Of a stretch of DNA of 64,000 bases, positions 1 through 11,763 are shown in pieces. The stretch covers positions 64,466,958 to 64,530,957 of the forward strand of contig NC_092357.1 of the NCBI RefSeq assembly GCF_963676685.1, written 5' to 3'. The notes under the pieces are model-generated. The model saw nothing but the letters and a program-made list of their open reading frames with translations, searched no databases and had not been told where the DNA came from. The first letter of the stretch is position 1. Each line of letters opens with the position of its first letter. The position numbers were made by a program, and so were the translations under genes. This stretch comes from Mytilus edulis (taxonomy: Eukaryota; Mollusca; Bivalvia; Mytilida; Mytilidae).

Positions 1-572
1 CAAGATTCAGAACTATGATCATAAAGATATAATTGTGAAACTACAATGATTTCCGAAATCTTTTGACAAAATAATAAGTGTTTGAATTGTCACCTAAGAT
101 ATCCAGCAGACGTAGAAACATAACTTAAAATTACGTTTTAGCTCATCCACACTAAAACATACCTGCATGTAAAAGCCTAGTTAATTTTGGTTTTCTTTTT
201 ATTGTTTAGTGTAACTTAATTTCAAAATGTATATACAAGTTTACCTAATACATTAGACTTAAAAGTCAGGTTACAAATATACGTTTGCAAACAGTCAACA
301 GGTTTTTTTTTTTTTTTTTTTTACAGCGACTTTGTGATGGGTAATCATAAAGGGAGATAAGTGATGAAATCACTAGGAGTTATGATATTCTAAACAAATT
401 ATACCTCATTTTAGTAGATGTATTTTATAAAATATCGTTAAAGTGTAATTTTGCTACATCGATCTCTTTCAAACGCTTCGATTGGTTGACCAAGCAACGA
501 TGGTAAGATTGTAACAAGTTACATAGGGCATTGCAAATTCATGATGATGATAAAGATGATTTTTTTATACAG
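1..572. other. presumed intron upstream of the lectin exon
   Basis: No exon of a lectin-like gene is recognisable here. The stretch holds a run of about 20 T at 303-322 and AT-rich sequence. It ends in a pyrimidine-rich acceptor whose AG is at 571-572, just before the lectin exon. Confidence 0.4.
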
Positions 573-817
573 GTGTACACTACTACGTTGGTGGACGAAA
601 CGTTAATAGAATCCTACAACATGGCGATTGGAGATGGATTAAACATGGTAAAGCAACAAAGATGATGTATAATACCTTTGCCTTCGATCAGGGACCCGGC
701 GGAAAACCTGACAATGAAAAGAACTGCATGTTCTTTTACGCAAGCGACATATACAAGTTCTATGATCAAGGACGTGACAGTGGAAATTACCTTGGGGGTT
801 ATATTTGTGAAATTTGA
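573..817 (+). CDS. C-type lectin-like domain, terminal exon (partial gene)
   Basis: The exon opens after a TTTTTATACAG acceptor, keeps two bases of a split codon, then reads 80 residues to TGA. It is the second half of a C-type lectin-like domain. WRWI sits at about residues 19-22, a GGKPDN segment at 42-47 (the position of the EPN/QPD sugar-specificity motif), and the last two conserved cysteines are at C51 and C78 in NC and GYIC. The WND calcium motif that normally precedes the last cysteine is not clear, so calcium-dependent sugar binding is uncertain. The first half of the domain, with the WIGL-type motif and first cysteines, must lie left of the window. Bivalves carry many secreted lectins of this kind; secretion and an immune role are inferences. 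Confidence 0.8.
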
Positions 818-953
818 CATGTGTTTTATCCATATTTAAAATATAAATTGATTCCATAAACCGAAATTATGTTTTTCCTTTTCTTTTCTTCGAAAAGTGG
901 ATAGCTGCTGGACGATCATGATACAAAAAATTAGCAAAAGGAGTTTTGACTTA

Positions 954-959
954 AATAAA
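954..959 (+). terminator. candidate polyadenylation signal of the lectin gene
   Basis: AATAAA lies 136 bp after the lectin stop codon. It is the first canonical signal downstream. In AT-rich DNA this could be chance. Confidence 0.35.
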
Positions 960-1829
960 AGGTTGCCTCATTGGAACTCAAACCACATCTTCTTATATTT
1001 ACATAAGAACAAGCAAGACGAAGTTTCACTTTCTTTGTATATTGTTCTCTTCCTTGATTGCGATGTACGGTTGGTTCTTTTTTATGCAGTGTCTTATTTT
1101 TCAGTTGTTTCAATAGAATACACCATTTACGCGTATTACTTACAAACTTACATACTGCAACTGCAGGAACATCTAAAATATTTTTCATACATTAATTTAT
1201 TTCGAAGTCACGAATCTTATTCAAGATGAAATTTGCTTTCAAATTGGACATGATATGGTATTTATTTTTCAAAGCTCACAATTTAAAAGAATCATCCTTC
1301 AATCTATCTACTCGGAACATTGCAAATTAATAAAGTTATAATTGTACTGTGATTCTTTCGTCACTTGGACTCGCATCTTCTTGGATAAATTCTTGTTTGC
1401 TTATTTGTGTTTTGAAATTATACTTCAATGTTATATTGGATTTTCTTCAGAATTGTGTTAGCCAGCGCACAGATAATAACGTTAATATATTTCTCTTGAT
1501 GACGTCGGTGTATGAATATTTTATTGTTGGCAGATTTAGTAGTCTGAGTGTAAGGTCCTACCTTTTCATACGAGTAAATACTATTTACTACAAATTGACT
1601 ACAATTTGCAGATACAATACAGCCAGATAAGATCAACACATGCAACATAACGTGACTGAACATCTTTTTTGTGTGTCTTCTAATGTTCCCTTCTTCCGTT
1701 TGTGTAATATGTCAATGTAACTAACAGATTTGTTTTCATGGCAAGGTAGATATTTTTATTGTCATGCCCAACCTACAATAGTAGAGGGGCATTATGTTTT
1801 CTGGTCTGTAGGTCCGTTCGTTCGTTTGT
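960..1829. other. no gene seen; short dispersed repeat at the right end
   Basis: Long open frames here have biased, low-complexity composition and no recognisable domain. The stretch 1777-1829 resembles 49530-49610 (both contain GGCATTATGTTTTCTGGTCT-like sequence followed by GTCCGTTCGTT-like repeats), so it is a dispersed repeat. Confidence 0.4.
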
Positions 1830-2335
1830 CTTAGGAAGGGATAAATTCTTTTTCGTAAATGATCACTCTGATTCAAACAAAAAATTCTCTGTAACTGAAA
1901 TTATCAAGATGCTTGATTTCTTGATTGACAACATATTTGTTACGTTCGGAGTATGTGTTTTTCAACAGAATACATAATTTAAAATTTGGTGAATATGTCG
2001 AACGCATCTATCCTATTGAACTAGAGATAAAGGATACAACAGATACAGTTAAGTCAGCAACATATCTTGACTTACATCTACAAATTGACAATGAGGGTTC
2101 ATTGAAAACAAAACTTTACGACAAAAGAGATGATTTCAGTCTTCCAATTGTGAACTTTTAATTTCTAAGTAGTAACATTCCAGCAGCACCTGCATACGGT
2201 GTATATATATCCTAATTGATACGATATTCTTGGGCTTTCATTTCCTATCATGATTTTCTTGAAATAATGTTGTTGTTCACAAGGAAGCAATTATCTTCAA
2301 TATATATCAAACCAAAGCAAAGGTCATAATCTAGA
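1830..2335 (+). pseudogene. internally deleted reverse transcriptase fragment (Penelope-like type)
   Basis: This matches the palm/thumb of the reverse transcriptase on the minus strand at 4.2-6.5 kb. It reads HSDSNKKFSVTEIIKMLDFL, then FQQNT, then jumps to ERIYPIELEIKDTTDT and YDKRDDFSLPIVNF. The stretch between (the IPIGTNCA region and the YIDD catalytic box) is missing, so about 60 residues were deleted. After 2161 the similarity continues (SSNIPAAPAYGVYIS) across stops and frameshifts to about 2335. It is a dead, 5'-truncated copy. Confidence 0.75.
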
Positions 2336-4207
2336 AGGTAAGAGGGGATAAAACTCCATTACATGTTAACGTACCCTTACAAACAAACCGTATATGTGAC
2401 TTGTCGTAATTATAAATTCAGTAAAACCATGTAGTCAATATCTTATAAGGTTTTTGAATAGAATTGAAAATATGAACACAAATTTTTTTTAAATCAACAT
2501 TAACCTTTGATCTTGACTATATGTTCTTAAGTCTCTAAAGATCTCAAATCAAATGACCCTGAGTCTTTATTACTTTTGGTTTACTTTTTTTTTTTTTTTA
2601 AATACTCTTACACAATGTATGTAGAGTCTCTGGGTGGCTTCGGACAGCACACAACAGAAAAGCAGTATTTTGGGTGATTACTCTTACATAGAATTGTTTG
2701 GCTTAATAGGTTGAAATTTAAAAGCGCATAAATTGTTCGATAAATAAAGGCAACAGTAGTATACCGCTGTTCAAAACTCATAAATCCATGGACAAAATAC
2801 AAAATTGGGGTAACAAACTAAAACCGAGGGAAACGCATTAAATATAAGAGGAGAACCACGACACAACACTGAAATGTAACACACACAGAAACGGACCAAG
2901 TATCAGACAAAACCCCACGAGAATAACAAATATAACATCAAAACCAAATTCATGAATTTGGGATAGACTAGTACCGTGACACGTCTTATCGCAATGTGAA
3001 TTTACACTCAAAAATAAGAGAAAACAAACGACGCAACGTCAAAATGTAACACATACAGAAACGAACAATAATATTACAATGGCCATCTTCCTGACTTGGT
3101 ACAGGACATTTTTAAAGGAGGAACAATGGTGAGTTGAACCTGTTTTTGTGGCATGCCAAACCTCGCACTTTGATGGCCATGTTAAATATAACATTGAAAT
3201 GACAACATAATATAACAGGACTACAATACAAATAAATAGAACATATTAAACAAAGAAACACATGATTAATAGATAACAAAAAGCATCAGGTTTAAAATTC
3301 AATACGCCAAAAACGCGCCTCGTCCACACAAGACTAACCAGTGACGTCCAGATATAAAAGATCGAAAGTGAAAAAAAGTACAAAGTTGTACAGCACTGAA
3401 GATCAAAAGTTGAAAAAGGTTGTGTCAAATACGGCTATGTTTTTATGCTTGGGATAATAACATCCTTATTATTTAGAACAATAAAGCTATTGCACACAGT
3501 AAATTTTATCAAATGAATATAAAAGAGATATACATAATGAAACTGAAGTATTAACTAATTACAGAAAACTAAACCCGAATACATAATGCTAAGACCTACA
3601 CAGAATAGACACATCCGACTCAGTCCAGGCCTCAACGCAATAAATCATAAAAATGACGTCTCATACGATGGCGAAAAGGTACAAAAATTACGTCACATTT
3701 GAATATATGAAATTTCTGAAACAGTACAAAAATGACGTCACATATGAAAATCTATAATTCAAAAGTAAGATAGAATTATGATTGATTTAAGATAATATTA
3801 GAACTAAATGCTGATATTACATTTAAACACAATGCATATTGCAATACTTATAAATAGCAATTAACTATAATATATATATGTCCAGTTTGTTATGAATCCA
3901 ACTTCAAACGTAAATTATCGTACATATTACGTTGAACAAAATTAAATCTAATAAATGAAGGCGGTGATTAATTTTTCTTTCCATAACACATAAATATAAT
4001 AGAAAAGACGTCAACACATTTGACAAAATCCGATGAGAATTACAAATAAAACATTAAACATTTAAACTGAATACATGATTTTGGGATAGACAAGTACCGT
4101 AACACGTCTTATAGTAATGCGAATTCACATTTTGCAAAACAGTCAAAATCGGGAATAAGTCACGTTTGGTAATTAAAATATTAGACGACATAATGACAAA
4201 CCACAAT
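2336..4207. repeat. dispersed mussel-type repeats 3' of the reverse transcriptase remnant
   Basis: No gene is seen. 2830-3180 and 4000-4150 share sequence (GGGATAGAC.AGTACCGT.ACACGTCTTAT), so one family is present twice. 2750-2900 resembles 27430-27610 in inverted orientation. 3295-3365 carries the six-copy hairpin motif described in Part 2. A run of about 14 T at 2586-2599 could be the poly(A) end of a minus-strand retroelement. Three CRE-like TGACGTC/TACGTCA sites lie at about 3653-3740. Confidence 0.5.
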
Positions 4208-6490
4208 CTACCATGTGGTAAAAATGTCCTTAGCTAGTTTGGTTAAAGACACATCGTATGGATCCACCAATTCGTGATGGTGTCCATAAAATTTACGGAG
4301 TGTCAATTTTAATATGTCCTCCTGATAACTTTGTTGGAACAGTTTCTGCGTAAGGAGCACACTCCTGTATATGAAGTCCGTATAGTGTGAACAAGCACGT
4401 GAATAACGTAGCAATTGTGATATGTAAACACCATACGAAGGGGCAGAGGGTATGTTACTGCTGAGAAATGGGAAATTGATAATTGGGAAGTTGAAATCGT
4501 CCCGTTTATCATAGATTTTCGTGTGAAGTCGTCCATCTACGTCAATATTGAGGAAAAGATCAAGGTATGAAGCAGTCCTTCTTGTATCAGTAGTATCCTT
4601 AATTTCAAGTTCACTGGGATATATGAGATGTAAGTATCGGCTGAAGTATGGGTTATTCAATGATGGAACATCATCAATATATGGGAAAGTAAAATTAAAG
4701 AATTTCGCAAGGTGCTTTTTCTTTTTGTCTTTTAGAAGGTTTTGAATGAATTCCTCTTCATACGAGTACAAAAACAAATCAGCTAGCAGGGATGCACAAT
4801 TAGTACCTATTGGAATACCGACTGTCTGTTGAAATAAAAATCTTCCAAACTCAACAAATATATTGTCGATCAAAAAGTCCAGCATTTTGATAATATCATC
4901 TTCAGTATATTTTCTGGAAGATTCAGTGTGATTCTTCACAAAATATGAATTATTGCAACCCAAAACAAGAAATTTGTATCTACGATTCCCATTTTTATAG
5001 AAAAAGCTCTGTTTTATGAAATGGTGTGATCGATCTTTCAACTGAGCATGGGGAATAGTAGTATATAGCGTAGAAAAAGTTTTTATGTTGCTGCAAAATT
5101 GCAAAGATTGTGATCGAAGGTTAACCAGTAGACCTTTCGAATTTTTGAGAATCCACATCTGGTTAACACCAATGGTAGAATATATCTCCTCACAATATTT
5201 TTGAAGCCCCAGCTATGTATCGTTCTTTATATGGAGTTTTGTGTAATTTAGGTATCCAGTTTAATGAGAGCAAGTTTTCTTCGTTTTCTTTGATGTTGAT
5301 ACCAAAAGAAAGAAGGACAGATTTATGATTTTGTAAAATTTCATCATTGGTAAATGATGTTAAAGAATATGTAGGATTACCAGTAGTTTTATCAATTCCA
5401 AGCTCTGTAGTGAGACATTGCAAATAATGTTTTTTACATATGAAGACAATATTATTGGAGGCTTTATCTGCTGGAACAACGAAATATTTGTCATGCAAAG
5501 AGGATAAAGCATCCACAACCTCTGGATTCTTGAAAGAGTTAGAAACTCTAGTACTCATATTACATCGTAGTTTGGTATGCGCCTCTGAATGCATGATCGA
5601 ATAGCTTTGATCCATTCAGACAAAGTGTCCAGTTCTGGTTCGTCTGGTTCGCGCTTTACCCATTTTCTTGCATATATAGTCCTCAACTGCATCCATCAGT
5701 AACTTGAAATTCTTTTTCCAGTTGATGGGCTGGGGGATTCTATATTTTGGTCCCTTGGCTAACAACTCTCTTAGTTGTTCATTGGTAACAATGCCACGGT
5801 CACCAGTAATAATATGACCAGCTGGACTGTAATTGTATTGTGACGATGCACATGAGCAATCCGGAGGCTTGGATTTAGTATCTTTGAGTTTAAAAGCCTC
5901 TAATACTCTCTCGTGGTTGAACATTTTTGATGCAATAGACTTGGTGTAAGTATAAGAAATAACAAGTGTAGCTTTATTTTTGAAGTAATCAGGTATAGTT
6001 TTTTGTACAGATTTTTGATGGAAAATATTGCCAATATTTACAGCATCTAAACCTTTATTGGCGAATTCTACCCTAAAAAAGTAACGTTTTTCCTCACTAT
6101 TGGATGTAGTCAATACGGGTTTGAATAGCCTATGGTTAGCAATGTTCATGATAATTGAAACTAATCTATACAAAACAAAACGAGAATCAGTAACGGAAGT
6201 ATTTTTGGCATCTTGAAATAGTAAAGAAAGTTTTGAAAATGGAATGGAATATGATTTAGTTCTAATATGATGAATTCCTAAAGGTTTTCGAACAAACGTT
6301 ATAGACTATCAATTGTCACGGTGTGTACAGCAGATGGTATATATTTTTTGTGACCATGACTTCTATTTCGTCGAGCAGAAGTGTTAAATAATTTTAATGT
6401 ATTGACGGTACTACACCTGGGACTAGACAAAATACCTACACCATCAATTGTGTCATTGCATCCATAGGGAATGGCTGTTCCCAACTCTTT
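4208..6490 (-). pseudogene. decayed Penelope-like reverse transcriptase ORF
   Basis: Read on the minus strand, several pieces join into one retroelement protein: an N-terminal part at 6484-6299 (IPYGCND, DGVGILSSP), a second piece from about 6290 to 5640, the fingers at 5590-5190 (FVVPADKASNN, NWIPKLHKTPYKERYIAGAS) and the palm/thumb at 5158-4208 (GIPIGTNCA, the catalytic YIDD at about 4670-4681, then DKRDDFNFPI). The catalytic aspartates are intact. The frame changes near 6299, 5640, 5580 and 5170, so no full-length protein is possible. PADKA and PKLHK motifs fit Penelope-like RTs. No GIY-YIG domain follows the thumb. I am sure of RT, fairly sure of the Penelope-like group, and cannot name the subfamily. 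Confidence 0.8.
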
Positions 6491-6699
6491 TATCTAAAAG
6501 TCTTCTCTTTGTAAACGATATGGTGTACTCAATATGGGGTCATTTGTTGGATGGTATATTTTATATAACATATACCAAATTATAAGTGACATGTTGTGAA
6601 ATATAGTTTCCACGCAAGAAACAAATTTAGCGATAAACAAGTAGTAATAATCAGAACAAATAGAATACATGCACATTTTCCCACAGAATACGTAAAGAT

Positions 6700-7320
6700 A
6701 CGGATTATGTTCTTCTCATATATGTTATGATGGTATGATACTAAACCCCTAACGGGAAGGATTGTGCCTGATGTTCATATGATGAAATCATAATCTTTCA
6801 GTCAGTTTAATTGAAGTCTGGAGCTGGCATGTCAGTTAACTGCTAGTAGTCTGTTGTTATTTATGTATTATTGTCATTTTGTTTATTTTCTTTGGTTACA
6901 TCTTCTGACATCAGACTCGGACTTCTCTTGAACTGAATTTTAATGTGCGTATTGTTATGCGTTTACTTTTCTACATTGGTTAGAGGTATAGGGGGAGGGT
7001 TGAGATCTCACAAACATGTTTAACCCCGCCGCATTTTTGCGCCTGTCCCAAGTCAGGAGCCTCTGGCCTTTGTTAGTCTTGTATTATTTTAATTTTAGTT
7101 TCTTGTGTACAATTTGGAAATTAGTATGGCGTTCATTATCACTGGACTAGTATATATTTGTTTAGGGGCCAGCTGAAGGACGCCTCCGGGTGCGGGAATT
7201 TCTCGCTACATTGAAGACCTGTTGGTAACCCTCTGCTGTTGTTTTTTATTTGGTCGGGTTGTTGTCTCTTTGACACATTCCCCATTTCCATTCTCAATTT
7301 TATAATAATCAAAACAAATT
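6700..7320 (+). repeat. dispersed repeat ending in TTGTTGTCTCTTTGACACATT-like sequence
   Basis: This block matches parts found elsewhere in the window: its opening (TTCTCATATATGTTATGATGG) recurs near 57295, its middle is inverted at 28290-28400, and its 3' end (GTTGTCTCTTTGACACATTC) recurs in inverted pairs at 36573-36711. I recall it as very common in mussel DNA. No coding capacity is seen. Confidence 0.6.
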
Positions 7321-8452
7321 CAATATGTCTTTTCAGAGAAAAGTGGGAAACTTAATAATAATAATCAGACGAAAATCAATACATATCTCCATGGAAAGTG
7401 GAAATACTTTATTATACTATCAAGTCAGGTTGTAAATATACTTTGGCACAGATACTAATGTATTGCATTTGTTTACAGAGGCTATTTGATATGTTATTTA
7501 AGTGATCTGAACAATTAACAGAAAGCGGGATAACCTATTGTATGAGATTATAAACATTCTAAATACTTTGTTTAAGTAATTGTATTATATGCACTGTCTT
7601 GAAATGTCAATTGTGCTATACTCAATGTCTACTAAAAGCTCTTTCCTGAACTCAGATCAACCAGTGACATCCTTCAAAAACTGTCAACTTCTATGCCTTA
7701 GGGTTTAAGGTTCCGCACACAAAAATGAAGGCAAGAGTATTATACTGCTGTTCGGAGTCATAAATCAATTGAGAAAAAAAAACAAAAAAAAAAACAACAC
7801 GTATGCTAAATTATAAAAGTTGAAGAATTCATTTAACACTGCTTCGTTTGCTTTGATAAACAACATGAACATTTTCAAAAATGTAACACTATCAGAAAAG
7901 GAGAATATAGAAATGGAAAGCGTGTAGTTGTTATGAATGCAACTATCAATATGATAGCAAAAGCAAAAACATTAGACTAACACTTCATCAGGCCTAGAAT
8001 AACTTAATTAAATATCCTCAAAAATATATAGATCTAAGGATAATTGGAATCGTAATGTTTGAAAAGAAGGTCCATGTAACTGTTTGATGTTTACTTGAGT
8101 GAATCAACTTTTTATAATAGCTAAAAGATACCAAGGAACATTGCAACTCATTGTTTCCAGAAAGAGTGACAAATACCGTAACAACTTATTTCTTAAAATG
8201 TCGAAAGACGAAGAAGTCAACATAACACTTCATATAACGTTTACATTTGTGGCATCAGTTGGATTGATCATGCAATCTTAAATCCGTTGACAAGGCTCAT
8301 TTGCGACTGTCAACAAGTTAGACGTTTTGCTGAATATAAAAAAAGATTTATTTCACATTTTATTTATAATAAATGCCGGTTAATGTCTCGAGTCAAGATA
8401 TTAATATGTGTTCTATTATTTATTGTGTGTATCAGCTGCTGATGTTATTTTA

Positions 8453-8494
8453 CAAGGGAAATTCCCCTTTGAATTCCCCTTTGAATTTCCCTTG
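8453..8494. repeat. perfect short inverted repeat (hairpin)
   Basis: CAAGGGAAATTC at 8453-8464 is matched exactly by GAATTTCCCTTG at 8483-8494, with an 18-nt loop that itself repeats CCCCTTTGAATT. It may be the end of a small foldback element. Confidence 0.6.
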
Positions 8495-10110
8495 AAGTGT
8501 TTTTAATGTCTTTATTTCATTTAAATGACAACGTCTTGTAAAAAAATGACGACATTTCGCAAAAGACAATTATTAAACAAAATTGGTTCTGTTTCTATGA
8601 AAAAAGTTGCACAGTGTACATGTTGTGATACATTTTCGAATGCAATAGTGTGTTTACCTGGTAAATCAAATTGTAAATGTTATCAACGTACATCATTCAT
8701 GATGAATACAATTGTGTAAATGTAACAAATTGTTATTTTCTACATCAGAAAATGCATGTACCAAGTGTTTTTATGACATTTATTATATCCATTCTTTTAG
8801 TGGGTTTGAGCTTTTGATTTTCCCATCAGACTATGGAATCTCTTTTTTAATCTTCCTCGAAGTTCAGTATTTTTGTGATTTATCTTTTTTCATAACTAGC
8901 ATGGGGGAGATTAAGTTTCCATTCATAATGTTAAAGTTAGGTAATGTGTATACTGCTGTTGATTGTTTTTTATAACTCACAGAAAGCCTGTAATGGATGT
9001 TCTTTGTTTGTTTATTAACAGTTTGTGTCAGGTATATACATTGTGTACATAACGTTCTAAGTAAAAAATATATATTTTCGGATAGTTTACATTAAAAATA
9101 CGGACACATTTCGTTCCATTGGATCAACATACATTTTTATGTATAAGAGACATTGGTTACTAGCGAAATATCTTTTACGAGATAGATTATATATAATGTT
9201 GGTGTTTTTATTTATTTCAATCAATTAGTGTAGACAATTGATACAAAAATAATGGAGTGTTTAATTGACAATTATATCATGTAAATATAACTTACTTTAA
9301 TGACAATAAAATGTGTTTAATACATGTACAAACAGCAGTTATCTTTTAATACTTGTTTTAACATATTTTTTTATTATCAATTTAGACGCGCTATATCAGT
9401 TGTTGCTTCAAAATGTATTTAAATGTTGAATAATACTTGGTTAGTTAAGATATGAAACATGTGAGAAAGAGACTGAAATTGGAAATTTAAAAATGGAAAT
9501 GGAAAATTAGTAGATTTTATTTGGATATAACACAATTCAGCATTTCTACATGTATTGTTCTAAAATTTTTAAATCTTATTTATTCAAAAGCAAACTCAAT
9601 TTAGTTAATCAAACAATATATGTTATCTGGAAAAACTCAGACACATATTTACTTATGTAACACGAGGCAATATACATAGTCATCATTATGGGTACTACAA
9701 AATAATGTTAACATATACATATACTAGTCATTATTAGTGTCAAGAAGTGTTTAGTTTCGTATAACATTAACGTTTCAGACGTTCTGCTTACAATTAAACA
9801 TTTTCATCTCTTTCTTTGGAACCTGAAACAGTAAATGTCGAATTTAAAAAAATGAATTTTACATTATGCAACAGTAGAACAATACAATATATTGTCAATG
9901 AATAATATAATATATTTAAACAATGTCAATGAGTAAGGAAATTATCACTGATTTTGCATCAATAGACAAAAAACTACCAATCAGTGTTGTCATGTATGAA
10001 TTTATTTTACAACGTAAAAGTTATCAGCTATCTATTGGCCGAAAGTGTCTGTAAGTGTTCATGCCATTTTAGGTGTGGCTATTGATTTCAGTGCAGCGTT
10101 TTTATAAATA

Positions 10111-10195
10111 TTTTGATATGAGCGTCACTGATGAGTCTTACGTAGACGAACCAAGCGTCTGGAATATGAAATAATAAGCCTGATACCTGTGATAA
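10111..10195 (-). repeat. dispersed hairpin motif copy (AGACGAAxCGCGCGTCT family)
   Basis: The block TATGAGCGTCACTGATGAGT...GTAGACGAACCAAGCGTCT...CCTG.TACCTGTGATAACT is also present at 27706-27785 in the same orientation and in the opposite orientation at 3295-3365, 32112-32160, 55585-55665 and 55890-55960. It is non-coding; its element class is unknown to me. Confidence 0.6.
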
Positions 10196-11763
10196 CTAAT
10201 TATAGAATTAATAGATACGAAAGATTTTTCAAATGAAAATATAGTAACGAAAGCTTTATTAGTCCATAGTTAATAAACTCCTTGAAATAAAGTTTATAAG
10301 TTCATCAAAAGTTTAATCACATTTTGATATTGAACTTAGTTAGACATGTTATACATGCTAGATATAGAGTTTTCTTTTAATTAAAGAAAACGAAGTGCAT
10401 ATGGGGATGACAGTGGTTTGGCTGTTGTATTTTTTGTTTTTGATAATTATTGATGACGGTAAATCCGGAGAGTCCTTTTCAACAAACGTCATGTGTTATT
10501 TCCATTTAAAGAAAAAAGATACGTGATACATTATCACGTTAATAGAAGATAATGCATTAACTACTTTCACATTTCAATTTTGAAAAGCTCTTTCCTTTTT
10601 CTATTCTTTTAAACGAAGCCTTCTCCGTCTGTCTCAAATTTGGAATCAACTTTATATTACTGTTGAATGTATTGTAAGCGAGTGGTCAGGTCACATTTGC
10701 AGGTTAACGGTACAATAAGGATGGATACCAAAGTACTGATCAAATAAATATTTTATATATTGGATAAAATAATTTAAAACAGCAGAATATATAAGGTATG
10801 TGATTGTATACAAATATAATGAATGCTTTGGGAGTAGAAAAAAAAACAAGTTATAAGATATGTTCTCCAAAAAGCTTTTTCAGTATAAGAATTTTATATT
10901 CGTACAGTCGTTCATGGTTTATATCACTCGAACATGTAATTAGTATAAGTGCCAGTTGAAATAATGAACGTTTTACTGAACTTATGCATCCCGTTATACA
11001 TTGAACGACTAAACTATTGTATTTCTACCTGTTTGACCTCAAACGCGCGATTCCACGTAAAAGTTAATGTAAATATAACCATAATATCTATTTAAAATCA
11101 TTTAATCCTTTATTGATGAATTTTACATATATAAATAAAATTGTATAACATAAAAACAAAATGAGGTTATATTTTGATGTATGCCTTTTGTGTGCTTCTT
11201 TGTTTGTTTTTATAGTTATGTATAAGATCATAACACAATGTTGACTGCTGTACCCATATTTTTGCATTTGTACCTATTGTATTTGTTTGTTTTCTTCTAG
11301 CATCATTATAAAAAAATGAATCGCTATAAAACCAGGTTCAATTAACTACATTAGTTAACGTTTTTACACGGTCAGGAATATGACCGTTCTTATCCATTCG
11401 TTCGATGTTTTTGAGAGTTGAATTTGTCATTTGATTAGGGACTTTCCTTTTTTAATTTTCCTCGGAGTTCAGTATGTTTGTGATTTTACTTTTAACCAGA
11501 TTGTAGAAAAAAAATCAGTTGAATTAAAACATTGGCTCATTCTTGAGTATGCATATAAACAATAAATGAATCATTACATTTTTGCAAGTAAATCCTTACA
11601 TTAATTATGTTATCATTTGAGAAGGCAATATTTCAAGTCATAATAATTTTAGATATCTATCAGGTTTACTGTAAATCAAAATGGATATTCTAAATGATAT
11701 TATAAATGGTATTCTTTTCAATTCAAACAAAACAAGAAGTAATTGTAACAGGATGCTGTTACG

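Larger units (their letters stand above)
7321..11763. other. gene-free stretch with repeat fragments
   Basis: No exon could be supported on either strand. Fragments of dispersed repeats are visible at 7720-7790, 8810-8900 and 11390-11500 (the last two related to 54545-54640 and 57955-58100, and inverted at 15795-15930 and 63355-63465). Open frames at 8525-8719 and 8712-8975 show no domain and overlap repeat sequence. Confidence 0.4.

Noticed and set aside
897..1630. Open frames of 80-110 codons on both strands
   Set aside because: Overlapping frames on opposite strands, biased residues and no domain or splice context.
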